From Pelomonas sp. Root1237 (lineage in GTDB: Bacteria; Pseudomonadota; Gammaproteobacteria; Burkholderiales; Burkholderiaceae_C), in the NCBI RefSeq assembly GCF_001425055.1, contig NZ_LMDK01000018.1, positions 310,001 through 374,000 on the forward strand: a DNA stretch of 64,000 nucleotides. Direction: 5' to 3'. Made by a program: the position numbers and the translations under genes. Below the pieces are notes generated by a model. It saw only the letters and a program-made list of their open reading frames with translations, was not told the DNA's origin and ran no database searches. Shown one piece after another: positions 39,469 to 48,915 of this stretch. Each line of letters begins with the position of its first letter. Position 1 is the first letter of the stretch.

Positions 39469-40614
39469 CTACGCAAGCTCCTCAATGGGTTGCGGCGGAT
39501 AGCTGTCCCAGTTGAGGCAGGCCGGGCATTGCCAGAAGTAGTGGGCGGCCTCGAAGCCGCAGGCGGCGCAGCGATAGCGCTGCAGCGGCTTGGCGGCCTT
39601 TTCCAGCGTCTGGATCATGGGAGCGGCCTCGTCGGCGGGCAACGCGCCGGCATTGAGCTTGAGCAGCTCCGTGGCGGCCGACAGGGCCGGCTGCTCGCGC
39701 AGATGGGCCGCGAGGCGCTCACGTTGGGGGCCAGGCTGCAGGCCTGCCAGCGCGCGCAGCAAATGCATGCTGGGCGAGCGGTGGTACTGCTCGCTGATCA
39801 ACGCGATGGCGCGCTCGGGCTGGCCCAGAGACTTGGCGGCGGCGGCGCAGTCGGCTGCAACGAGGTTGAAGGCCGGCGGATTGGCTGCGAGCAGCTTGGT
39901 GAAGGCGGCAAGCGCGGCTTCGGCCTGGCCGGCCTTCAGCAGCATCTGGCCCTGCAGCACATAGGCGCGGGCCGCTTCGGGCGCGCGGCGCTGCGCCTGT
40001 TCAAGCAGGGAGGGCACCAGGTCGACATGCCCCTGGGACTGGGCGACCAGGGCCTGCTCGCAGAGGTAATGCGCGATACGACCGGAGAAGGAGCCCGTAC
40101 CTGCGGCTTCCAGTTCTGCGGCAACCTCGGCGGCCTTGGCCCAGTCGCGCGAACGCTCGTACAGCGACAAGAGGGCCAGGCGCGCCTCACGCTCGAAGGC
40201 GGTACCGCGCAGTTCGGCATAGGCCGCCTCGGCGCGGTCGAACAGGCCGGCCTTGAAGAAGTCCTGGGCCAGTTCGTGCTGGGCGCGATCGCGGTCGGTC
40301 TTGGGCAGGTCGCCGCGGCGCAACAGATGCTCGTGTACGCGCACGGCGCGCTCGGTCTCACCGCGGCGGCGGAACAGGCTGCCCAGGGCGAAGTGCAGCT
40401 CGGAGGTGTCGGGGTCGTTCTGGACGGCCTCGATGAAGGCATCGATGGCCTTGTCCTGCTGTTCGTTCAGCAGCAGGTTCAGACCCTTGAAATAGGCCTT
40501 GGGCGAATCACGCTGTTCCAGCTTCCACTGCTTGGAGTCGAGCTTGGAGGCCAGCCAGCCGAGGACGAAGACGACGGGCAGGACAAAGAGCAGCCAGCGC
40601 GGATCAAACTCCAT
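39469..40614 (-). CDS. lapB: Lipopolysaccharide assembly protein B
   Basis: This 381-residue inner-membrane-anchored TPR protein scaffolds regulation of LpxC proteolysis by FtsH and so LPS amount. It has an N-terminal transmembrane helix (WLLFVLPVVFVLGWLASKL), a series of TPR units (about 60-330), and a C-terminal rubredoxin-like metal site: YRCAACGFEAAHYFWQCPACLNW. The ATG at 40614 (MEFDPRWLL) overlaps lapA by 11 nt. The gene order ihfB-lapA-lapB is standard in gamma- and betaproteobacteria. The stop is next to repeat copy C. Confidence 0.94.
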   Translation of the reverse strand: MEFDPRWLLFVLPVVFVLGWLASKLDSKQWKLEQRDSPKAYFKGLNLLLNEQQDKAIDAFIEAVQNDPDTSELHFALGSLFRRRGETERAVRVHEHLLRRGDLPKTDRDRAQHELAQDFFKAGLFDRAEAAYAELRGTAFEREARLALLSLYERSRDWAKAAEVAAELEAAGTGSFSGRIAHYLCEQALVAQSQGHVDLVPSLLEQAQRRAPEAARAYVLQGQMLLKAGQAEAALAAFTKLLAANPPAFNLVAADCAAAAKSLGQPERAIALISEQYHRSPSMHLLRALAGLQPGPQRERLAAHLREQPALSAATELLKLNAGALPADEAAPMIQTLEKAAKPLQRYRCAACGFEAAHYFWQCPACLNWDSYPPQPIEELA

Positions 40615-40903
40615 CTTGGTGGGCGGCGTAAGGGGCTGCGGGGACTTCGGGTGTGGGTTGGGGCATGCCGGGCAGGGGTTCGACGCGTTGGGCGGCGCGG
40701 CGGTGGCGCCACCAGGCGGGCACCATGGCCAGCACGCCAAAGGCGGCGCCGAAGCCAAAGGCCAGCAGCACGATGATGACCTGCGGCGCGCGCCACTCGT
40801 GGCCGAAGAACCAGCGCACGACGGCTTCGTGGCTGTTGTTCAGCGCGAAGGCAAACAGTGTGAAGAAGAGCAGGGCTCGCAGGAGCCAGACGAGGGTGCG
40901 CAT
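40604..40903 (-). CDS. lapA: Lipopolysaccharide assembly protein A
   Basis: This 99-residue membrane protein has two transmembrane segments, LVWLLRALLFFTLFAFALNN and QVIIVLLAFGFGAAFGVLAM, with the conserved LNNSHEAVVRWFFG between them and a proline-rich cytosolic tail. It acts with LapB in controlling LPS assembly. The ATG at 40903 is 26 nt after the ihfB stop. Its 3' end overlaps lapB by 11 nt. Confidence 0.9.
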   Translation of the reverse strand: MRTLVWLLRALLFFTLFAFALNNSHEAVVRWFFGHEWRAPQVIIVLLAFGFGAAFGVLAMVPAWWRHRRAAQRVEPLPGMPQPTPEVPAAPYAAHQDGV

Positions 40904-40929
40904 GGCCCGGGATTCTGACTCAGGCGGGG

Positions 40930-41229
40930 TCAGGCGTCCGTCACAGGAAGATGCTTGTCGACAGCCTCGCGCAGCGCCTTGCCGGGCTTGAAATGAGGAG
41001 CCAGTTTCTCGGGGATCATGACCTGCTCGCCGCTGCGCGGGTTGCGGCCCACGCGCGGCGGGCGGCGGCTGATGGAGAAGCTGCCAAAGCCGCGGATCTC
41101 GATGCGGTGGCCGCGCGCGAGGGCGTCGCTCATCGCGTCGAGGATGGTCTTGACCGCGAACTCTGTGTCCCGCTGGGTCAATTGGCCAAATCTTTCGGCG
41201 AGCACGGCGACGAGGTCGGAGCGGGTCAT
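40930..41229 (-). CDS. ihfB: Integration host factor subunit beta
   Basis: This 99-residue HU/IHF-family DNA-bending protein is recognised by [17 protein letters not shown], the beta-arm region [20 protein letters not shown], and [27 protein letters not shown]. It pairs with IhfA (not in the window) to bend DNA at specific sites. The ATG at 41229 is chosen over an upstream frame with no similarity. It lies 120 bp downstream of rpsA, which is the usual neighbour. Confidence 0.95.
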   Translation of the reverse strand: MTRSDLVAVLAERFGQLTQRDTEFAVKTILDAMSDALARGHRIEIRGFGSFSISRRPPRVGRNPRSGEQVMIPEKLAPHFKPGKALREAVDKHLPVTDA

Positions 41230-41349
41230 AAGCGAGGCAGCTTGTCGGTCTTGGAATTGAAACAGGCCCGCTGGCGAGGCCGGCGAGCCTGTGGGGAGCA
41301 TACCCGGCCTCCAGCAATTCGCTAGAGGACCGGGCAGTTCAAACAGGGC

Positions 41350-43065
41350 TTAATTGCCCTGGTTGTCCAGCTTGGCGCGCAGCAGGGCGCCCAGGCTGGT
41401 GGTGCCGGCGTTTTCACGCTCGCTCGACTGGCTCAGGCGCGTCATGGCTTCCTGGTTGTCGGCGTTGTCCTTGGCCTTGATGGACAGCTGGATGTTGCGG
41501 GTCTTGCGGTCGATGTTGACGACGACGGCGGTGACTTCGTCGCCTTCCTTCAGCACGTTGCGGGCGTCTTCCACGCGGTCGCGGGAGATTTCCGAAGCGC
41601 GCAGATAGGCCATCACACCGTCAGCCAGCTCGATCTCGGCGCCGCGCGGGTCGACGGTCTTGACGATGCCGGTCACCGAAGCGCCACGGTCATTGATCGT
41701 GGTGTAGGCGGTGAAGGGATCGCTGTCCAGCTGCTTGATGCCCAGCGAGATACGCTCGCGCTCGACGTCCACGGCCAGCACGACGGCTTCGACTTCCTGG
41801 CCCTTCTTGAAGTTGCGAACGGCGGTTTCGCCGGTCTCGTCCCAGGACAGGTCGGACAGGTGCACCAGGCCGTCGATGCCTTGCGCCAGGCCCACGAACA
41901 CGCCGAAGTCGGTGATCGACTTGACCGGGCCCTTGACCTTGTCGCCGCGCTTGACGTTCTCGGCGAACTCTTCCCACGGGTTGGCCTTGCACTGCTTCAT
42001 GCCCAGGCTGATGCGACGCTTGTCTTCGTCGATTTCCAGGACCATGACTTCGACTTCGTCGCCCAGCGAGACCAGCTTGCTAGGGGCGATGTTCTTGTTG
42101 GTCCAGTCCATTTCGGAGACGTGCACCAGGCCTTCGATGCCCGGCTCGATCTCGACGAACGCGCCGTAGTCGGCGATGTTCGTGACCTTGCCGAACAGGC
42201 GGGTGCCGGTCGGGTAGCGGCGCGCAACGCCGAACCACGGGTCGTCGCCCAGCTGCTTGATGCCCAGCGAGACACGGTTCTTCTCGGCGTCGAACTTCAG
42301 GACCTTGGCGGTCAGTTCCTGGCCAACCGTCACGACTTCGGACGGGTGACGGACACGGCGCCATGCCATGTCGGTGATGTGCAGCAGGCCGTCGATGCCG
42401 CCGAGGTCCACGAACGCACCGTATTCAGTGATGTTCTTGACCACGCCGTTGACGATGGCGCCTTCGGACAGCGTTTCGAGCAGCTTGGCGCGCTCTTCAC
42501 CCATGGAGGCTTCGACCACGGCACGACGCGACAGCACAACGTTGTTGCGCTTGCGGTCGAGCTTGATGACCTTGAATTCCATGGTCTTGCCCTCGAACGG
42601 GCTCATGTCCTTCACCGGGCGCGTGTCCAGCAGCGAGCCGGGCAGGAAGGCGCGGATGCCGTTGACCAGGACGGTCAGGCCGCCCTTGACCTTGCCGGAG
42701 ACGGTGCCGGTCACGAAGTCGCCGGACTCCAGGGCCGTTTCCAGGCTCAGCCACGAGGCCAGGCGCTTGGCCTTGTCGCGCGACAGGATGGTGTCGCCGT
42801 AGCCGTTTTCGATGGCGTCGATGGCGACGGAGACGAAGTCGCCGACCTGGACTTCCAGTTCGCCCTGGTCGTTCTTGAACTCTTCGATGGGCACGTAGGC
42901 TTCGGACTTGAGGCCTGCGTTGACGACGACGAAGTTGTGTTCGACACGAACGACTTCGGCCGAGATCACTTCGCCAGCGCGCATGTCGGAGCGCTGCAGC
43001 GACTCCTCGAACATGGCGGCAAAGGATTCCATGCCGGAGGCTTGGGCGGTTTGGGTTTGGGACAT
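41350..43065 (-). CDS. rpsA: 30S ribosomal protein S1
   Basis: This 571-residue protein has six S1 RNA-binding repeats, e.g. [60 protein letters not shown] and [20 protein letters not shown]. It binds mRNA leaders at the 30S subunit and is needed for translation of most mRNAs with weak Shine-Dalgarno sites, which are common here. The ATG at 43065 is followed by [15 protein letters not shown]. In relatives S1 represses its own translation through its leader. The 169-bp upstream region contains a hairpin and may serve this. Confidence 0.97.
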   Translation of the reverse strand: MSQTQTAQASGMESFAAMFEESLQRSDMRAGEVISAEVVRVEHNFVVVNAGLKSEAYVPIEEFKNDQGELEVQVGDFVSVAIDAIENGYGDTILSRDKAKRLASWLSLETALESGDFVTGTVSGKVKGGLTVLVNGIRAFLPGSLLDTRPVKDMSPFEGKTMEFKVIKLDRKRNNVVLSRRAVVEASMGEERAKLLETLSEGAIVNGVVKNITEYGAFVDLGGIDGLLHITDMAWRRVRHPSEVVTVGQELTAKVLKFDAEKNRVSLGIKQLGDDPWFGVARRYPTGTRLFGKVTNIADYGAFVEIEPGIEGLVHVSEMDWTNKNIAPSKLVSLGDEVEVMVLEIDEDKRRISLGMKQCKANPWEEFAENVKRGDKVKGPVKSITDFGVFVGLAQGIDGLVHLSDLSWDETGETAVRNFKKGQEVEAVVLAVDVERERISLGIKQLDSDPFTAYTTINDRGASVTGIVKTVDPRGAEIELADGVMAYLRASEISRDRVEDARNVLKEGDEVTAVVVNIDRKTRNIQLSIKAKDNADNQEAMTRLSQSSERENAGTTSLGALLRAKLDNQGN

Positions 43066-43234
43066 GTGATGGATCCTGATGCGCCGGGGAACCCCGGACG
43101 CGGCGTGCAGACAAGCTGCGGGTTAAGTTGTTGACATCGCGACCCTCAGTGAACTGACGTTCGGAGGGAAGGGCCGCGGGCCGTGGCGTCTCAAGCCTGG
43201 ACCTTCTCTGGCACCTCGTGCGTAACGAGGCGCG
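43066..43234 (-). promoter_or_regulatory. rpsA leader region between aroA-cmk and rpsA
   Basis: The 169 bp before rpsA contain a stem-loop right after the cmk stop, CCTCGT at 43214-43219 and ACGAGG at 43225-43230, with no T-tract. The remainder is presumably the rpsA promoter and leader, where S1 autoregulation acts in other bacteria. I cannot identify the -35/-10 pair with confidence. Confidence 0.4.
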
Positions 43235-45235
43235 TCAAAAAGGCCTGCGCTGTTGCCACCAATCCAGCACCTGATCCACCGAGGCTTCGATGGTCAGCGC
43301 CGAGTTGTCGAGCAGCTGCGCGTCCTGCGCGGGTTCCAGTGGCGAGGCTGAGCGGTTCTTGTCCCGTTCGTCCCGCGCCTCCAGATCTTCGCGCAAGCTG
43401 TCAATATTAGCCGAAATTCCTTTGGAAATCAACTGCTTATGCCTGCGCTCAGCGCGCGTCGCGGCGCTGGCGGTGAGGAATACCTTGAGGGAGGCGTCGG
43501 GGAAGATGGCTGTGCCCATGTCGCGGCCGTCGGCGACGAGACCGGGCAGGCGGCGGAAGTCGAGTTGCAACTGATGCAGGGCCTTGCGCACCTGAGGATG
43601 GACGGCGACCTGTGAGGCCAGCAGGCCGGTCGCTTCGGCTCGCAGCCGGGCACTGACGTCTTCCTGGCCCAGGAAGACATGGCCATCGCTGAAGCGCAGT
43701 TGCAGCGTCGGCACGATGGCGGCGACGGCGTCGCCGTCATCCAGGTTCAAGCCGGCGCGGCGCGCGGCCAAGCCCGCGACGCGGTAGAGCGCACCGGAAT
43801 CAAGCACGGCAAAGCCGAGCGCCTTGCCCACCTCATCGGCCAGCGTGCCCTTGCCGGAGGCGGTCGGGCCGTCGATGGTGACGACCGGAATGTCGGCAGC
43901 GTTGGCCACCACGACGCCAAAAAGCGTCTCGAAGTAGTCCGGGAAGGTCTTGGCGACGCAGTGCGGCTCGAGGATGCGCACCGGCACGGCCTGCGCGCTG
44001 ACAAGGCCGTTGAAGGCGGCCAGCGAGAAACACATGGCGACGCGGTGATCGTCGTAGGTGTGGATGGCCGCGGCCTTCCAGTCCTGCAGCGGTTCAACGC
44101 GGATCCAGTCCGGCCCTTCGTCGACCGTGGCACCCAGCTTGCGCAGCTCGGCGGCCATGGCAGCAATGCGATCGGTCTCCTTGACGCGCCAGCTGGCGAT
44201 ATTGGTCAGCGTGGTCGGGCCGTCGGCGTAAAGCGCCATCACTGTCAACGTCATCGCCGCGTCGGGGATGTGGTTGCAGTCCAGCGTGAGGCCCTTCAGC
44301 GGCCAGGCGCCGCGGCGTACTTCCAGCCAATTGGGCCCGGTCTTGACCTGCGCACCCATGGCGGCAGCGGCCTCGATGAAACGCACATCGCCCTGCAGGG
44401 ATTCGCTGCCGACACCTTCGATGCGGATCGGCGTATCGATCGCGGCGATGGCGCCGAGGCCGACGAAATAGGACGCCGAGGACGCATCGCCCTCGACGAA
44501 GACCTCGCCGGGCGAGCGATAGCGGCTTCCGGCCGGGATGATGAAAGCCTCCCAGCCTTCACGCTTCACCGCGATGCCAAAACGCTCCAGCAGGGCCAGC
44601 GTGATCTCGATATAGGGCTTGGAGATCAGCTCGCCGATGACCTCGATGCGAATGTCGCGCTCGGCCACCAGCGGCAGGGCCAGCAGCAGGGCCGTGAGGA
44701 ACTGGCTGGACACGTCACCGCGCACGCGCACTGGCGTGTCCAGCGCGAGCTGGGACGGGCCGCGCAGGCGCAGCGGCGGGTAGCCTGCATTGCCGAGGTC
44801 GTCGATCTCGCAGCCCAGGCCGCGCAGCGCGTTGACGAGATCGCCGATGGGGCGCTCATGCATGCGCGCCACGCCGGACACCTCGAAGCTCGCCCCCTGC
44901 GTCGCGGCCAGCAGAGCGAGCGCTGCGGTCAACGGTCGCATGGCGGTGCCGGCGTTGCCGAGAAACAGTTTGGCGTCCTTGGCGCGAAGGCGGCCACCCA
45001 GTCCGTCGATGACGACGGCCTCGCCTTCGTTCCAGACGCCGCAGCCGAGCGCCCGCAGCGCATCGAGCATGACAGCCGTGTCGTCGGACGCCAGCAGGTC
45101 GCGCACGACGGTCTTGCCTTCGCTCAAGGCTGCCAGCAGCAGCACGCGGTTGGAAATGCTCTTGGAACCGGGCAGGCGCACGGTGCCTGCGGCGCCGCGC
45201 AGGGGCGGCAGGTCGAGAAAGGGGATCTTGAACAT
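43235..45235 (-). CDS. aroA-cmk: Bifunctional 5-enolpyruvylshikimate-3-phosphate synthase / cytidylate kinase
   Basis: This 666-residue fusion joins two enzymes that are separate adjacent genes in most bacteria. Residues 1-430 are EPSP synthase: [51 protein letters not shown], and [14 protein letters not shown]. Residues 436-666 are cytidylate kinase, with Walker [30 protein letters not shown] and [25 protein letters not shown] synthase makes the precursor of chorismate; Cmk phosphorylates CMP. The ATG at 45235 overlaps the tyrA stop as TGATG. Such fusions are known in Comamonadaceae and relatives. No frameshift or stop is seen at the junction. Confidence 0.95.
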   Translation of the reverse strand: MFKIPFLDLPPLRGAAGTVRLPGSKSISNRVLLLAALSEGKTVVRDLLASDDTAVMLDALRALGCGVWNEGEAVVIDGLGGRLRAKDAKLFLGNAGTAMRPLTAALALLAATQGASFEVSGVARMHERPIGDLVNALRGLGCEIDDLGNAGYPPLRLRGPSQLALDTPVRVRGDVSSQFLTALLLALPLVAERDIRIEVIGELISKPYIEITLALLERFGIAVKREGWEAFIIPAGSRYRSPGEVFVEGDASSASYFVGLGAIAAIDTPIRIEGVGSESLQGDVRFIEAAAAMGAQVKTGPNWLEVRRGAWPLKGLTLDCNHIPDAAMTLTVMALYADGPTTLTNIASWRVKETDRIAAMAAELRKLGATVDEGPDWIRVEPLQDWKAAAIHTYDDHRVAMCFSLAAFNGLVSAQAVPVRILEPHCVAKTFPDYFETLFGVVVANAADIPVVTIDGPTASGKGTLADEVGKALGFAVLDSGALYRVAGLAARRAGLNLDDGDAVAAIVPTLQLRFSDGHVFLGQEDVSARLRAEATGLLASQVAVHPQVRKALHQLQLDFRRLPGLVADGRDMGTAIFPDASLKVFLTASAATRAERRHKQLISKGISANIDSLREDLEARDERDKNRSASPLEPAQDAQLLDNSALTIEASVDQVLDWWQQRRPF

Positions 45236-46131
45236 CACTTGCCGGCTGGTCGGCCGGGAGGAGGGGCAGGGGGCGGATTGCCCCAGGCCGAACGGCCTTC
45301 GGAGATGGGACGCAGCGCGGCTTCCAGGGCCGGCGCGTCACCGGATTCGATCAGCGCTTCGAGCTGATCCAGCATGGTGCGAAAACGCTTGGACTGGGCC
45401 AGCACCTCGTGCTTGTTGGCCAGCAGGATGTCGCGCCACACGGACGGCTCGCCGGCGGCGATGCGGGTGAAGTCGCGAAAGCCTGGGCCGGCCAGGCTCA
45501 GGTAGTCGCGCGCGGCCGGCTGCTCGGCGATGGCCTGGAAATAGGCAAAGGCCAGCAGATGCGGCAGGTGGCTGACTGCGGCGAAGGCCGCGTCATGGTT
45601 GTGCGGCCGCATCTTCAGCACCGTGGCGCCCAGGGCGGACCAAACGTCGGTTGCACGCTGCACCAATTGCGGATTGGTGAAGGGCTGGGGTGTCAGGATG
45701 ACCTGACGGCCTTCGTAGAGATTCGCCTCGGCATGCTGGACACCGCCCGACTCCTTGCCGGCGATGGGATGGCAGGGCACGAAGCTGGAAGAGCGGTCAC
45801 CCAGGGCGCGGCGCGCGGCCTCGATGACGTCGCACTTGGTCGAGCCGACGTCCATGAACAGGACGCCCGGATTGACGAGGTGGCGGATGGCCTTGAGCGT
45901 GCTCTCGGTGGCCGACACGGGTACCGCGATCAGCACGATGTCCGAACCTGACACCGCCAGCAGCGCCGATTCGGCGGCCACATCGATGACGCCCAGCTTC
46001 TTGGCCTGCTCCGTCGTGGACGGCGACTTGCTGTAGCCGACGACGCGTTTGACCAGGCCGGCTTTTTTCATCGCCAGCGCGAAGCTGCCACCCATCAGGC
46101 CGCATCCAATCACGCCGAGCTGTTGAAACAT
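45235..46131 (-). CDS. tyrA: Prephenate dehydrogenase
   Basis: This 298-residue NAD-dependent enzyme converts prephenate to 4-hydroxyphenylpyruvate in tyrosine synthesis. The Rossmann motif [17 protein letters not shown] is at the N-terminus. [34 protein letters not shown] and [19 protein letters not shown] are diagnostic. Unlike some homologues no chorismate mutase is fused, fitting the mutase on PheA. The gene starts 2 nt after pheA and shares its stop with the aroA-cmk start. Confidence 0.93.
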   Translation of the reverse strand: MFQQLGVIGCGLMGGSFALAMKKAGLVKRVVGYSKSPSTTEQAKKLGVIDVAAESALLAVSGSDIVLIAVPVSATESTLKAIRHLVNPGVLFMDVGSTKCDVIEAARRALGDRSSSFVPCHPIAGKESGGVQHAEANLYEGRQVILTPQPFTNPQLVQRATDVWSALGATVLKMRPHNHDAAFAAVSHLPHLLAFAYFQAIAEQPAARDYLSLAGPGFRDFTRIAAGEPSVWRDILLANKHEVLAQSKRFRTMLDQLEALIESGDAPALEAALRPISEGRSAWGNPPPAPPPGRPAGK

Positions 46132-46133
46132 GG

Positions 46134-47231
46134 TTAGTTTTTCACCGGGTAGGCGCCCAGCATCTTGAAGAAGGCGCAGAGCTCGCGCAACTCAGCCAGC
46201 GCGTCGGCGACGTGGCGCTGCGTCGGATGGCCGTCGAGGTCGATGTAGAAGTAGTAATCCCACTGGCCGGTACGGGCCGGGCGGGACTCCAGGCGGGTCA
46301 TGGATACGCCGTGCTTCTTCAGCGGCACCAGCAGATCGTGCATGGCGCCGGGCCGGTTGGGCACGGAAACGACCAGGCTGGTGCAGTCGCGCCCGGTGGC
46401 CGGCGGTGTGGCCATCGTCTGCGGCAGGCAGATGACGGCGAAGCGCGTGCGGTTGTATGCCTCGTCCTGGATGGCGTGCGCGGTGATGTGCAGGCCGAAA
46501 ACCTGCGAGGCACGTTCGCTGCCCAGGGCGGCCCAGGCCGGGTTGGTGGCGGCCAGGCGCGAGCCCTCGGCATTGCTGGACACGGCGCGGCGCTCGACGT
46601 CGGGCAGGTGCTTGTTCAGCCAGTTCTGGCATTGGGCCAGGGCTTGCGGGTGCGCGAGCACCGCTTCGATGCCGTGCATCGAAGGCTCCTTGCGCATCAG
46701 GTTGTGGCGGATCAGCAGGCTGACCTCGCCGACCACATGGCAGGGCGTGTGCAGGAACAGGTCCAGCGAGCGCGTGACGACGCCCTCGGTCATGTTCTCG
46801 ACGCCGACGACGCCGAACTGCGCGCTGCCGCTGGCCGTCGCGTGGAAGACCTCGTCGAAAGTGGCGCAGTAGGTCATGTCGGCGGCGCTGCCGAAGTATT
46901 CGAGAGCGGCCTGCTCGCAGAAGGTGCCGATGGGGCCGAGCACGGCGACGCGCTGCGGCGACTCCAGCGCCAGGCAGGCGGACATGATCTCGCGCCAAAT
47001 GGCCGCGACGTGCTCGGACTTCAACGGCCCCGGGTTAGCGGCACGGATCTTGTCGATGACCTGGGCGACGCGGTCCGGGCGGAAAAAGGGTGTGCCCTCG
47101 GCGCGCTTGATCTCGCCGACTTGCTCGGCGACGCGGGCGCGCTGGTTCAGCAGGTCCAGCAGCTGGCGGTCCAGGCCGTCGATCTGGTCGCGCAGCGCGA
47201 GCAGTGCCTGGGAGGCGACAGGTTCAGCCAT
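46134..47231 (-). CDS. pheA: Chorismate mutase / prephenate dehydratase (P-protein)
   Basis: This 365-residue bifunctional enzyme of phenylalanine synthesis has an N-terminal AroQ chorismate mutase ([31 protein letters not shown], about residues 10-90). The dehydratase domain contains [20 protein letters not shown] and [20 protein letters not shown]. The C-terminal ACT domain binds phenylalanine for feedback inhibition ([40 protein letters not shown]). The usual TFTEQA reads TFCEQA, a mild variant. The start overlaps the end of serC by 8 nt. Confidence 0.95.
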   Translation of the reverse strand: MAEPVASQALLALRDQIDGLDRQLLDLLNQRARVAEQVGEIKRAEGTPFFRPDRVAQVIDKIRAANPGPLKSEHVAAIWREIMSACLALESPQRVAVLGPIGTFCEQAALEYFGSAADMTYCATFDEVFHATASGSAQFGVVGVENMTEGVVTRSLDLFLHTPCHVVGEVSLLIRHNLMRKEPSMHGIEAVLAHPQALAQCQNWLNKHLPDVERRAVSSNAEGSRLAATNPAWAALGSERASQVFGLHITAHAIQDEAYNRTRFAVICLPQTMATPPATGRDCTSLVVSVPNRPGAMHDLLVPLKKHGVSMTRLESRPARTGQWDYYFYIDLDGHPTQRHVADALAELRELCAFFKMLGAYPVKN

Positions 47232-48315
47232 GGCGGGCCTCGAAGTCCTTCAGGAATGACACCAGCGCCTGCACGCCTTCCAGCGGCATCGCGTTGTAGA
47301 TGGACGCGCGCATGCCGCCCATCGACTTGTGACCCTTGAGCTGCAGCAGGCCAGCGGCCTTGGCCGCGGTCAGGAAGCTCTCGTTGAGCTTTTCATCCTT
47401 CAGGAAGAAGGGCACGTTCATGCGTGAGCGGCAGCTGGCGTCGACGCGGTTCTCGTAGAAGCCGGAGGCATCCAGCGTCGCGTAGAGCAGGCCGGCCTTG
47501 TCGATGTTGCGCTGCTCAATGGCGGCCAGGTCGCGCTTGCCGGCGTACTCAAAGCCTTTCACCCACTGGAACACCAGACCCGCCACATAGATCGCGAAGG
47601 TTGGCGGCGTGTTGAACATGGACTGGGCTGCCGCTACGGTTTCGTAGTTGAAGGCCGAAGGACAGATCTCCAGTGCGCGGCCCAGAAGGTCTTCGCGCAC
47701 GAAGACCAGGGTCATGCCGGCCGGGCCGATGTTCTTCTGCGCGCCGCCGAAGGCCAGGCCGATGCGGCTCCAGTCGATGGGGCGCGACAACAGGTGGGAG
47801 GAGCAGTCGATGACCAGCGGCACGCCGTTGCCGATACGGGGCAGGTCATGGAATTCGACGCCGTCGATGGTCTCGTTGGTGCAGACGTGGACATAGCTCG
47901 CGTCGCTGCGAAGTTGCCAGTCGCCGGGGATGGCATGCCCGCTGCCGATGTCGGCGGCGATCTGCACGTCGGCATAGCGGCGCGCCTCGGCGGCGCTCTT
48001 GCGCGACCAAGAGCCCGTCACGACGACATCGACCTTGCCGCCACGGCTCAGGTTCAGCGGCACGATGGCGTTTTCACCCAAGCCGCCACCCTGCATGAAG
48101 AGGATGCGGAAGTTGGCCGGCACGGCGAGCAGCTCGCGCAGATCCCGCTCAGCCGCTTCCGCGATGGAGATGAACTCCTTGCCGCGGTGGCTCATCTCCA
48201 TGACGCTCATGCCACTGCCGTGCCAGTCCAGCATCTCGGCCGCCACCTGTTGCAGCACCGGTTCAGGCAGTGTGGCGGGGCCGGGGGCGAAATTGAACGG
48301 GCGGGCTGTGGTCAT
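47224..48315 (-). CDS. serC: Phosphoserine aminotransferase
   Basis: This 363-residue class-V PLP aminotransferase works in serine and pyridoxine synthesis. It shows [17 protein letters not shown] at the N-terminus, [31 protein letters not shown] and the PLP-lysine segment [20 protein letters not shown]. The C-terminal [21 protein letters not shown] is complete. It is 14 nt downstream of the DUF2059 gene and overlaps pheA. The gyrA-serC-pheA order is conserved in Pseudomonas and Burkholderiales. Confidence 0.96.
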   Translation of the reverse strand: MTTARPFNFAPGPATLPEPVLQQVAAEMLDWHGSGMSVMEMSHRGKEFISIAEAAERDLRELLAVPANFRILFMQGGGLGENAIVPLNLSRGGKVDVVVTGSWSRKSAAEARRYADVQIAADIGSGHAIPGDWQLRSDASYVHVCTNETIDGVEFHDLPRIGNGVPLVIDCSSHLLSRPIDWSRIGLAFGGAQKNIGPAGMTLVFVREDLLGRALEICPSAFNYETVAAAQSMFNTPPTFAIYVAGLVFQWVKGFEYAGKRDLAAIEQRNIDKAGLLYATLDASGFYENRVDASCRSRMNVPFFLKDEKLNESFLTAAKAAGLLQLKGHKSMGGMRASIYNAMPLEGVQALVSFLKDFEARHG

Positions 48316-48329
48316 CGAGATCCGGGAGG

Positions 48330-48911
48330 CTACTTCTTGGGCGCGGAGGCTGCGGGCTTGGGCGCGGCGGCCGGCGGAGGCTGCAGGCCCAATTGCTTGG
48401 CCAGCGTGGTCTGCAAGGCCTTGAGACGGCCTTCCAGCGTGGGGCCGGCCTCGGCCATCACCTTTTGCGCGACGGCCTTCTGCAGTTCGACGCTGGCAAG
48501 GCCGAATTTCTGGCTGACCGGCGATTCTGCCCAGGCGACGACCTGCTTCAGTTCGTCCTCGTTGAAGCGTTCGTCCAGCAGGGCCGAAGCCGTGGGCCCA
48601 ATCGCCTTGGCGATCTTGTCCTTCAGGTAGGGCACGTTTTCCTCGATGAACTTCTTCAGCTCGGCGTCCATGGCCTTGGCCGTCGCGTCGCGCTTCTCGG
48701 GCGGCACTTGCTGCAGCGCGGCGCGGCCGCCTTGCGTCAGCTGCGGCAGGGGTTGCTGCACGATGCTGGCCGCCATGCTGTCGGCCATGCCCTGCTGCTG
48801 CAGCGCCACGATCTTGTCGATCAGAGCCTTCTTGGCCGGCGACGGATCGGCCAGGGCGGTGCCAGTGGCCAGGGCCAGGGCGAGGGCCAGGCCCAGGTTG
48901 CGAGAGGTCAT
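48330..48911 (-). CDS. DUF2059-family exported protein
   Basis: This 193-residue protein has a signal peptide ([20 protein letters not shown], cleaved about residue 21) and a helical DUF2059-like domain: [44 protein letters not shown]. The C-terminus is rich in proline, alanine and lysine. The function of the family is unknown. It starts 4 nt after the gyrA stop and precedes serC, and is commonly found at this site in Burkholderiales. An envelope role is likely from the signal peptide. Confidence 0.85.
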   Translation of the reverse strand: MTSRNLGLALALALATGTALADPSPAKKALIDKIVALQQQGMADSMAASIVQQPLPQLTQGGRAALQQVPPEKRDATAKAMDAELKKFIEENVPYLKDKIAKAIGPTASALLDERFNEDELKQVVAWAESPVSQKFGLASVELQKAVAQKVMAEAGPTLEGRLKALQTTLAKQLGLQPPPAAAPKPAASAPKK

Positions 48912-48915
48912 GTGA

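Noticed and set aside
43679-45367. 562-codon plus-strand frame opposite aroA-cmk and tyrA
   Set aside because: Antisense to conserved enzymes; no family features.
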